From contig WPIO01000306.1 of assembly GCA_009760855.2 (NCBI GenBank), forward strand, positions 1 to 64,000: a stretch of 64,000 bases of DNA, given 5' to 3'. Positions within the stretch are counted from its first letter, which is position 1. Each line of letters opens with the position of its first letter. Source of the stretch: Cristatella mucedo (lineage: Eukaryota > Bryozoa > Phylactolaemata > Cristatellidae). A program made the position numbers and the translations under genes. Below are positions 59,601 to 64,000 of the stretch, piece by piece. The notes beneath the pieces were generated by a model. That model saw only the letters and a list, made by a program, of their open reading frames with translations, was not told where the DNA came from and did not search any database.

Positions 59601-61585
59601 TACCAAAATGTAAGGAGCAAGTACAGAAAACAGTGCTGTGACCGGCTTCTCTCAGAGTGCATAAGGTATTAGTCATAGTGTGCATAACTATCCACACAGC
59701 AACTTCCTTTTGAAAATATGCAAAATATTGTTTCGCCATTTAGGAGGGAACGCTCAATTTGATGACAATTATGATGAGAATTTTATGTTAAAATCTAATG
59801 GGTAAGATTATTTACTAAAGGTTCATTTCTATAAAACAGCCAAGAAAGTGCGAAAGGGAAACTGCTTTTGCCAATTGATAGAGCGGGCTCTGTATAAGTT
59901 CACATTTATTACTTTCCGAGAGCCAAAAGCATTCACAAGGCAAGATGTGCAAAATACCATAGCCCGATAAATATTTTGCATATACTTGATTATCCCGTGT
60001 CCAAAATTAGTAGTATTCGATATAAAAAATTAAATTAAACAAAAAACTTATAATATTAACATTTTGAACCTAAGTCTCTTAGCCAAGTGAGCATGGAAAT
60101 CCAGCTTTCAATGTGAGATTTTAGAGTATTGGTCGAACAGCATATGAAGCCATGCAGGTGTTCAGATTCAGAGTTATCTTTATCTGAACGATTTCAGCCG
60201 GTCAGCAGATAAGCCTAGCTATTTTCAGCTAAGTTAAAGGGCACAGAATCGGGCATGTTCAAACTGGAATAACTTATCCAAGTCGGTCCATGCACTTGTC
60301 AAGCATCTTCTTAACTTTGGCAAATCAATTTCTGCAACTATTTCCTTACGAACCTCAAAACCGTTGGATACCGTGCCTTAGTTTGTATGCTCTTAAAGCC
60401 TGAAATTTGCTACCCACTCACGTCTCAACGCCCCCATACTTGCAATTTAAAAAGAGCTCAAATCACATATTTCTAGTGCAGCATCTAGCGAGTCTTTGTA
60501 TTCGTCCTTCGAGTGCATGTATCCGCTTAGTTGCTCGTGCCTACTGCTTACTAAGCCCGCGTCTTAAGAATGTTGCTCCCAAACATTTTGTGATGCTTTA
60601 TTAGCAGCATTTGTAAAGTGCCTAGAGTGAGAGAGAGATGCATTTCTCTGAGGGCGCTATACACGTTCACTATTATTAATAGTTAAACTGATATTACCAC
60701 CTAAGTAATGCGGACTTACGGTCGCTAAAAAGGTCTGAAGCTAAGCCTGTTGATTTTGAAAGTCACAATCACCACATGAAACCACTTTTCAAGCAGATTT
60801 ACGCTTTCCTAATCAACCAGTAAATCAACTTCAAGGTGTTGTCCCTCCATTTTATACCTCCACCAATGCCGTTCACTGGCATACCTCTGATCTGCTTCTC
60901 TATCAGGCATGACATTACACCACTGGCTGCTCTGACTCAAGTCACTTAGCTGTACCTTTAAATAACGTCAAATCACCAGCCGGCTGTGTCTTTTGTTCAC
61001 ATACTATCGATGCTAGGGACCAAAAACACATCTAAACGTGAACAGCCCAATCTGATCTAACGTAATTTTTACAAGAGGCTACAAGTGCACATGCTCTTCA
61101 AAATAGCTACTCGGTCCGAGTAAGCTGTCATTATGTAGGCAAAAACTGGAAATGTGACTAGTAACCTTTGAAACTGTTCTTTTGCAAATATGTCTAGTTC
61201 ATAAAAAGAGATTTAGTGGATTTTTTCAAAGGAGGTTCCACAATGTGTTATGATTATCAGTATTATTGCACAAAGTCAATTTTTACTGATATTTATAGGG
61301 AAAACATGCGATAAAAGTAGCACTTTCGTCAAAAAGTAACAGATTTTAAATCGCGCCATTAAGTAAAAGTTTAAGATGTCTCTATTAAGTTTATCGAAAA
61401 AAAATCGGATAATGAGAGACTAGAACTCTTCATAATTAAACTCACCTTAGAATTGCATGGAGTCCCGGCAAAGTAGCATCTTAAGAGGGTCAAGCTTGTG
61501 TCACCAGCAAACTGAGCAGCATTAAATTTGTCTACAAGATGCCAACCTCTGTCGTAAGTGAAATTGTAGAGATCAATCGGAGTAA
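33800..61585 (-). CDS. DEG/ENaC-family sodium channel gene (partial, 7-8 exons, N-terminus not found)
   Basis: A ligand- or proton-gated cation channel subunit of the ENaC/ASIC/FaNaC family: plasma membrane, two transmembrane helices, large cysteine-rich extracellular loop. Exons (minus strand): 61585-61446, 59516-59346, 59266-59114, 56569-56365, 56092-55958, tentative 55824-55770, 39259-39168, 33966-33800. Diagnostic motifs in order: [47 protein letters not shown], the cysteine-rich SSCEAEC and [38 protein letters not shown] and the TM2 segment [20 protein letters not shown]. All confirmed exons are open, with GT/AG borders and matching phases. About 370 residues are covered; full proteins are usually 500-700, so TM1 and the N-terminus (about 100-150 residues) lie upstream or outside. 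Introns hold most of the window's transposons. Which ligand gates it cannot be told. Confidence 0.85.
34515..35549 (+). mobile_element. LINE-2, 5'-truncated, best-preserved 3' third
   Basis: Starts in the RT thumb ([17 protein letters not shown]) and continues through the C-terminal domain, open at 34,843-35,379 ([55 protein letters not shown]), to the 3' UTR and a perfect ATT-repeat tail (35,525-35,549). It lies in the intron between channel exons 7 and 8, opposite strand. It served as reference for aligning the other LINE-2 fragments. Confidence 0.88.
35575..35750 (+). mobile_element. SINE-A copy 4
   Basis: GGCCCACTGAGTCAGGCTGT, CATGACCTAGGTCGCATGG, decayed B-box GTATTCAAATC (35,635-35,645), GAAGTGGTAGTGATAGCCTT and terminal CTACACAAATGAGGCTGTTA. 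Confidence 0.65.
35751..36804. other. Intronic spacer, nothing recognised
   Basis: Part of the exon 7-8 intron. A plus-strand frame at 35,924-36,127 shows no motif. Confidence 0.4.
36805..36985 (+). mobile_element. SINE-A copy 5
   Basis: CACTAGGTAAGGCTGTTGAT, GACCTTGGTCCCGAGGTC, decayed B-box GAGTTAGAATCC, CAAGTGGTGGCGATGGTCG and AACGCTCTTCTAGCTCTGAA. Confidence 0.65.
37330..38290 (+). mobile_element. LINE-2 with internal deletion
   Basis: 37,350-37,560 carries an endonuclease remnant ([19 protein letters not shown]-like, one base off frame). 37,600-38,060 is C-terminal domain ([15 protein letters not shown]-like, then [15 protein letters not shown]-like). 38,060-38,290 is the 3' end. The RT core is missing, so this copy is internally deleted. 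Lies in the exon 7-8 intron. Confidence 0.65.
38291..39167. other. Intronic spacer between LINE-2 and channel exon 7
   Basis: Short frames at 38,192-38,398 (minus) and 38,599-38,811 (plus) have no motifs. No repeat recognised. Confidence 0.4.
39168..39259 (-). CDS. Channel exon 7 (pre-TM2)
   Basis: 92 bp, excellent acceptor TTCTATTTTTTATTGCAG and donor A|GTATGT. Encodes [18 protein letters not shown], then [12 protein letters not shown]. This is the beta strand and linker directly before TM2. It ends with 1 nt that, joined to exon 8, gives Asn of ILNDLGG. Confidence 0.85.
39260..40777. other. Intron DNA between exon 7 and the hAT element
   Basis: AT-rich, contains the AT/AAAT repeat at 40,098-40,172. 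No coding motif seen. Confidence 0.4.
40098..40172. repeat. Compound (AT)n(AAAT)n(AT)n repeat, self-complementary
   Basis: AT run, five AAAT units, AT run, then ATTTATTTATTTG. The AAAT arm and the terminal ATTT arm are inverted, giving hairpin potential. Confidence 0.9.
40778..43458 (+). mobile_element. Complete but inactive hAT DNA transposon
   Basis: 2,681 bp, flanked by an exact 8-bp duplication TCTTAGAT (40,770-40,777 and 43,459-43,466), the size produced by hAT transposases. Imperfect terminal inverted repeats: CAGGGGTGTCCAA at the left, CAGGGCTTTCCAA (RC) at the right, followed by GTGGCCC-rich subterminal motifs on both sides. The interior holds one transposase gene with several stops. 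It sits in the large channel intron, opposite in strand to the host gene. Confidence 0.93.
41371..43020 (+). pseudogene. hAT transposase, GTF2IRD2/ZBED-like, broken
   Basis: Open blocks 41,371-41,649, 41,684-42,133, 42,155-42,403 and 42,410-42,685, with further remnants to about 43,020. In order: a zinc finger (CLIC...HFPTKH), [17 protein letters not shown] with the first catalytic Asp, [11 protein letters not shown] with the second, SHHCIIH followed by a stop where relatives have Gln, [15 protein letters not shown], the block [20 protein letters not shown], and a C-terminal dimerisation-type [19 protein letters not shown] (about 42,947-43,003). The order matches the lineage that gave rise to vertebrate GTF2IRD2-type proteins (family knowledge). 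Stops at the block junctions and after about 42,683 make it inactive. Confidence 0.85.
43467..45564. other. Intron DNA with a possible minus-strand RT remnant
   Basis: Apart from the RT-like stretch at 43,980-44,190, no motif is supported. 44,290-44,420 resembles 21,440-21,590. Confidence 0.35.
43980..44190 (-). pseudogene. Possible non-LTR RT remnant of another family
   Basis: One minus-strand frame reads [20 protein letters not shown], then [19 protein letters not shown]. This resembles the post-YADD helix and the W-x-V-N-x3-KT segment of non-LTR RTs, but the catalytic residues and the KT are gone. Low-confidence recognition. Confidence 0.3.
45565..45755. mobile_element. SPIN-like hAT MITE
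   Basis: About 191 bp, non-coding. The left end CAGTGGTTAGCATTCTTCCT continues TATCCCGCGACCTTTTAATA and GGCGACCCCCAACCGTAAAA. The right part has GTGAAAGGGTCGTTCGACCC, GGGGTCGCGATTCACAGGTT and GAGAAGAACC. These terminal and subterminal motifs correspond closely to what I know of SPIN (Space Invaders) hAT elements, with the middle shortened. An imperfect 8-bp duplication (TTCTTGAT/TTATAGAT) flanks it. Located in the large channel intron. Confidence 0.8.
45764..47927. other. Intron DNA left of duplication block 2
   Basis: No supported gene. A CT repeat lies at 47,626-47,702. The plus-strand frames across 47,500-48,060 look coding-like in composition ([20 protein letters not shown]) but are broken by stops, and the block 1 counterpart is not open. 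Confidence 0.35.
47626..47702. repeat. (CT)n microsatellite
   Basis: CTCTCT with TATCTATC interruptions over about 75 bp. Confidence 0.93.
48180..48430 (-). mobile_element. SINE-A copy 6, split by a LINE-2 fragment
   Basis: CAGCCTCTTTTGTATAGCGA through AACCTCGGGACC (48,186-48,291) is the 3' part on the minus strand. GGTCGGGAAAAGCAACTACC and AGCTAGTGAGCCATCGTGGC (about 48,386-48,425) complete the tRNA-like head. The two parts would join without the 48,292-48,383 insert. Confidence 0.7.
48292..48383 (-). mobile_element. LINE-2 3'-terminal fragment inside SINE-A
   Basis: RC reads GCAGCAAATGTAAAGCACAT, AGAAAGAGATTGAGTTCACC and the ATT-type tail, i.e. only about the last 90 bp of LINE-2. A severely 5'-truncated insertion. 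Confidence 0.72.
48480..48612 (+). mobile_element. SINE-B copy 3 with LINE-2 3' tail
   Basis: The clearest copy. A-box-like GATGGAGCGATTAAGGTGTT (48,487-48,506), B-box-like GATCGTGGGCTCAAGCCC (about 48,530-48,547), then GCGCCTGAATAGAGATTAAG, TTCTCTTGAGGTGCTATTCG and AATGAATTATTATATTATC. The last ~60 bp match the LINE-2 3' end at 35,488-35,549. Confidence 0.72.
49624..49945 (-). mobile_element. L2-A 3'-end fragment
   Basis: RC of the family 3' end: CATGTGGGTGTTA-like region, GCTTTCGGTATGCATTCGGT, GTAGTGAGTAGC, ending inside the C-terminal coding region. Block 1 has no insertion at the matching place (about 14,570), so it inserted after the duplication. Confidence 0.85.
52241..53370 (-). pseudogene. 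Decayed RT and C-terminal domain of L2-A copy 4
   Basis: 53,370-53,086 open: [19 protein letters not shown], then [16 protein letters not shown], where linker sequence is fused directly to the mid-RT (deletion), then VQSVSCGG. The block 53,085-52,560 contains the YADD region and thumb in broken frames. 52,555-52,241 is open: [20 protein letters not shown] and [10 protein letters not shown]. Confidence 0.85.
53584..54826 (-). pseudogene. Leader and endonuclease of L2-A copy 4 (frameshifted)
   Basis: Leader 54,826-54,509 ([20 protein letters not shown]). Endonuclease 54,403-54,026: [10 protein letters not shown] with the catalytic Glu kept, [35 protein letters not shown] frameshift lies near 54,045, and the rest is at 54,054-53,584: [46 protein letters not shown]. 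Better preserved than copy 3. Confidence 0.87.
55770..55824 (-). CDS. Tentative channel microexon 6
   Basis: 55 bp. The acceptor TAACTAG and phase fit exon 5, and the outgoing phase fits exon 7. Encodes [17 protein letters not shown], which resembles the helix before the N-W/Y-V segment. The donor (GTTGCG) is poor, and the block 1 copy lacks a GT there. Phase requires some exon between exons 5 and 7, but it may be a different one. Confidence 0.4.
55958..56092 (-). CDS. Channel exon 5
   Basis: 135 bp, starting in the phase left by exon 4 and ending in phase 1. Acceptor CACCTAAG (weak pyrimidine tract), donor GTGCGT. Encodes [14 protein letters not shown] and [19 protein letters not shown], the PC-x4-Y motif of the family. 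The paralogue has TAA at codon 4. Confidence 0.75.
56365..56569 (-). CDS. Channel exon 4 (cysteine-rich domain)
   Basis: 205 bp (68 codons plus 1 nt), acceptor ACTTTTTAG, donor GTCAGT. Seven cysteines in the expected order, within [35 protein letters not shown] and LGCAAKME. Open across a run of eight T that keeps frame. Confidence 0.9.
59114..59266 (-). CDS. Channel exon 3
   Basis: 153 bp, 51 codons, phase 0 at both ends, separated from exon 2 by a 79-bp intron. Acceptor AATTTAG, donor GTAAGG. Encodes [23 protein letters not shown] and [14 protein letters not shown], the palm/knuckle region of DEG/ENaC channels. Fully open where the paralogue has TAG. Confidence 0.9.
59346..59516 (-). CDS. 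Channel exon 2
   Basis: 171 bp, 57 codons, phase 0 at both ends, acceptor TCTATTTAG and donor GTAATT. Encodes [16 protein letters not shown], then [13 protein letters not shown] and [10 protein letters not shown]. Paralogous to 21,168-21,338. Confidence 0.88.
59601..60179. other. Intron DNA between channel exons 1 and 2
   Basis: Beyond the right edge of duplication block 2. No repeat or coding motif recognised. Confidence 0.4.
60180..60690 (+). mobile_element. LINE-2 3'-end fragment
   Basis: Decayed C-terminal domain ([15 protein letters not shown]-like at about 60,388-60,435) and the 3' end GCATTTGTAAAGTGCCTAGA, TTTCTCTGAGGGCGCTATAC with tail CTATTATTAATAG. Lies in the exon 1-2 intron. Confidence 0.72.
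60740..60980 (+). mobile_element. LINE-2 C-terminal fragment
   Basis: [20 protein letters not shown]-type region decayed to [20 protein letters not shown] (about 60,778-60,845), followed by a remnant of the next block ([10 protein letters not shown]). No 3' UTR. Confidence 0.55.
60981..61445. other. Intron DNA next to channel exon 1
   Basis: AT-rich; no feature recognised. Confidence 0.4.
61446..61585 (-). CDS. Channel exon 1 (first one found)
   Basis: 140 bp: 2 nt completing a codon plus 46 codons. Strong acceptor TTTCTTATTGCAG and donor AAG|GTGAGT. Contains [11 protein letters not shown] and [16 protein letters not shown], the C-x-F/Y-x-G-x2-C extracellular motif that precedes GxCYTFN in this family. 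Ends in phase 0, matching the next exon. No counterpart exists near block 1, because the duplication stops at about 59,600. Confidence 0.8.
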
Positions 61586-61833
61586 CTGCAATAAGAAAAT
61601 AGAAACTTCTATGTTCTTCATTGAACGTAGCATTTTATTGGAAACACCTGCAATCTTCAATATTTCTGGCTTAAATATCATATCAATGGGCTGTATGAAA
61701 GGCTACATCATACCCTTTCTATACTGTGCCAACAAACAAGACCATACCCCAGGGTAGTTAGGGACCAACGCCATATTACAAAAATGCATTTACAAATTAT
61801 TCTCGAAGTTCAGATAGCGTTTGCCACGCAAAA

Positions 61834-62525
61834 TATGTGTTGATGAAGGCGTAGTTCACCCTAATGGACTTAATGGTATGCACGAAGCAAAGCTGTCATT
61901 CAGTGAGTTTTCATTGAGTCGCTCCCCAGCATGTGAGGGACCGATCGCTGAGCTTTTGCCTGATCATGGTGACCTGCTTGCATGCCGACACTGGCCGTCG
62001 CTCGATGCTTGACTGCATCGGCTCTCACTCTTTCCAGTCCGAGCACTGCACTGCAGGGAATGCTTCCGGCAGTAAATCCGGGTGTGCATGGAAGAACACG
62101 GCGCTTGCAGCCTGCAAGCACTAGGCGGAAAACTCGCTTGTCCTGTCAGACTGCCTACGCAGCCCCAAGCTCACCACCGGTGGATTGGCAGACTGGGATG
62201 ACCCGGCAGTCCTGCCCAAATCCATGCATTGGCGGCATCTGAGGGTACATCAATCTACCACAAACTGCCACCAGCTGTCGGGCAGGTTCGGAACGAACAG
62301 TGGCCCGACGCTGCGAAAAACAAGGCATGCATGGAATATAAGGGTTGCCGGAGGAGTACAACAGGTGGAGAGGGAGAGATCCCTCGACGCTTGAAGCCGT
62401 CTACTGTGTGTAGACTGGGCTTGGCTGGCGTTGCGTGAATTAAAGGTTTTGGTGTTGGAGCCAGCAGACTTGTTGCTCGGTTGCTCTACCCAGTCCGACG
62501 ACAGGTCTTGCAGAGGGCTGTAACA
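61834..62525. other. GC-rich LTR-like block
   Basis: About 690 bp, markedly GC-richer than its flanks, with overlapping short frames on both strands but no protein motif. GGAATATAAGGG (about 62,334) could be a TATA box, and the right end GGCTGTAACA has an LTR-like TG...CA look. No partner repeat lies in the window and no target duplication was identified. It could be a solo LTR of a family unrelated to the 28.5-kb element. Confidence 0.3.
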
Positions 62526-62819
62526 GTGTGCTGCAACTTTTTTTACAATACAGTGAACGGACCATGCTCAAGTCCCTACAAAAGTGTCTCATCACGAGAC
62601 CCGTTGGGATCCATAAAGGGGGCGGTCCATGTCATAGTGGGTGCATCTAGAGGGTGATTACCCGGTATTGCACTATATTACCAGTCCCTTGCTACACGTC
62701 TGTGTGCGAGATAAAACAACGTTTGTGAGCTTCTTTTTGTATCAACCATTTTTAAACAGCTGCCCACTAGTAGGAGATGAAAGTAAACTTTTGTATGCAT
62801 GGTCCTCCCTAACCACGAT

Positions 62820-63650
62820 TCTTAGTAATAGAAATTGGTGACACAACTCAACAATGTGTACCTTGTTTTGCTCGATCTGTGGCAGCATTTGATACCATTA
62901 ATCCCGAATTCTTTCTCGAGAGCATCTCATCTCGCCGGGCATCACTGGTGCTGAACTACATGTCAATTGCTTATGTCAGTTGAAGACTCCATAGTATTGA
63001 TATGAAGTGAAGATCTCCGAAGGAATTATTGACCAATGGGGTACCTTAGGGGTGTGTGTGTGGTCTACTTCCCTTTACATCATATACCCTACCTCGTGCC
63101 GATGTAATCTCCGGGCATAATATAGGCTTTCTATTTTTGCGGTTGAAACTCTGTTGTACCTTTGCTTTGATCCTTTCCCGCCCATAAGCACCACGAGCTC
63201 TCTAAGCTCCTTTGCTCCAAGTAGTATTGATATCGCCACATGGATTGCAGCAAACTTCTCAAACTGAATGACGATAAAAATGGCTTAGCGGTTATGTACA
63301 AATGAAGTGGGAATCAGAAATTAGAAAGCTTAATGCTCAAAATTTGCTCTGCCAGCATATATCCTCTTGCATCTGCACGAAATCTAGTGGTCCTGTTTCA
63401 AAGTGAGATTGCACTCGACGCCCACATCGGATCAGCAATAGTAAGATCTGCCTGGTTTCTGCTGCGTGACTTTGTTAAAGTTCAGACTTGCTTAGAAAGG
63501 GATTCTGCGTAAAAATAGGTCTATGCAATCGTAACATTCCGTCTCGACATCTGGAACTCACTTCTTGCTGGTCTAACGGCCTGTACACTCAGGTACTTAC
63601 AGTTGCTGCAAAACTGTGACAATACGGTTGTCTCTCATGAGCAGCCCAAG
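62820..63650 (+). mobile_element. Decayed LINE-2 RT fragment
   Basis: ARSVAAFDTINPEFFLESIS (62,870-62,930), GVP-box remnant (about 63,040-63,070), IATWIAANFSN thumb region (63,230-63,265), and TFRLDIWNSLLAGLTACTL (63,535-63,590). Many stops and frameshifts. Confidence 0.72.
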
Positions 63651-64000
63651 TTGTCACAGCACTTGCAAGAAAAGGTAACACCAATCAATACCCTTATTTA
63701 GCAAAAGTTGGTTCGCTGTAGATTTTTTTGAGTACAGCGAGTATGTGTCCTACTGACTCTGGTAAGAGTCTAGTTTCGAAACTCCAGAAGCACAGCTATA
63801 GGGAGACGAAAACGAATGACACCACAATACCAATGTTATCTGACATATTCATCCAGACCGGCACACTGGCACTTAAGCGAAGCAGGTAGAGTAGCTGAAT
63901 AAGCATTTCGAGGCAGAAGTCAATTCCCGCATTACTATAATTAATTGGAAATTAGCTCTAACATTTTGACACCCCTAATGTTGAAATTAATAACCTGAAT
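63651..64000. other. Window end, nothing recognised
   Basis: No motif on either strand. The missing TM1 exon of the channel gene was looked for here and not found. Confidence 0.35.

Noticed and set aside
63651-64000. TM1 exon of the channel gene
   Set aside because: A good acceptor-like CTCCCTATAG exists on the minus strand, but the following frame lacks a hydrophobic helix and soon meets a stop.

Overview
The window reads as AT-rich, intron-containing, repeat-dense nuclear DNA from an invertebrate animal. There is no bacterial-style gene organisation. The elements present (two CR1/L2-type LINE families, tRNA-derived SINEs, a Ty3/gypsy-like LTR element with a tRNA-Trp-type primer site, hAT transposons) and a divergent DEG/ENaC channel gene fit a flatworm such as a tapeworm or fluke. 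That host assignment is an inference.

The only host gene I can support is a DEG/ENaC-type (epithelial/acid-sensing/FMRFamide-gated family) sodium channel on the minus strand. Seven exons with GT/AG borders and compatible phases, plus one tentative exon, lie at 61.59-61.45, 59.52-59.35, 59.27-59.11, 56.57-56.37, 56.09-55.96, (55.82-55.77), 39.26-39.17 and 33.97-33.80 kb. They encode the extracellular domain from the first conserved cysteines through the second transmembrane segment to the stop codon. The N-terminal/TM1 exon was not found. The introns are full of transposons; the largest is about 16.5 kb.

A block of about 8 kb at 13.4-21.4 kb is a diverged direct duplicate of 47.9-59.6 kb. It carries copies of only the middle channel exons, with three premature stops and lost cysteines, so it is a truncated pseudogene. 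Each block has since received its own insertions. Block 2 gained a near-full-length LINE, a LINE 3' fragment and SINEs. Block 1 gained a LINE fragment and a CA microsatellite.

Region by region. 0-4.7 kb: SINE-B, a 5'-truncated L2-A LINE, SINE-A, and an AT microsatellite of about 220 bp. 4.7-12.5 kb: two LINE-2 copies in opposite orientation, each interrupted by younger insertions, including a full-length L2-A with an exact 8-bp target duplication. 13.4-21.4 kb: duplication block 1. 21.4-28.5 kb: SINE and LINE debris and a diverged LTR block. 28.5-33.2 kb: a complete LTR retrotransposon with gag and protease but no reverse transcriptase or integrase. 33.8-47.9 kb: the last two channel exons, LINE-2 and SINE-A copies, a dead 2.68-kb hAT transposon with an exact 8-bp TSD, and a 191-bp SPIN-like MITE. 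47.9-59.6 kb: duplication block 2. 59.6-64 kb: the most upstream channel exon found, LINE-2 remnants and a GC-rich LTR-like block.

Every transposon ORF here carries stops, frameshifts or deletions, so no copy looks autonomous. Family names (L2-A, LINE-2, SINE-A, SINE-B) are local labels. All homology calls were made by eye from motifs and from comparison of copies within the window.
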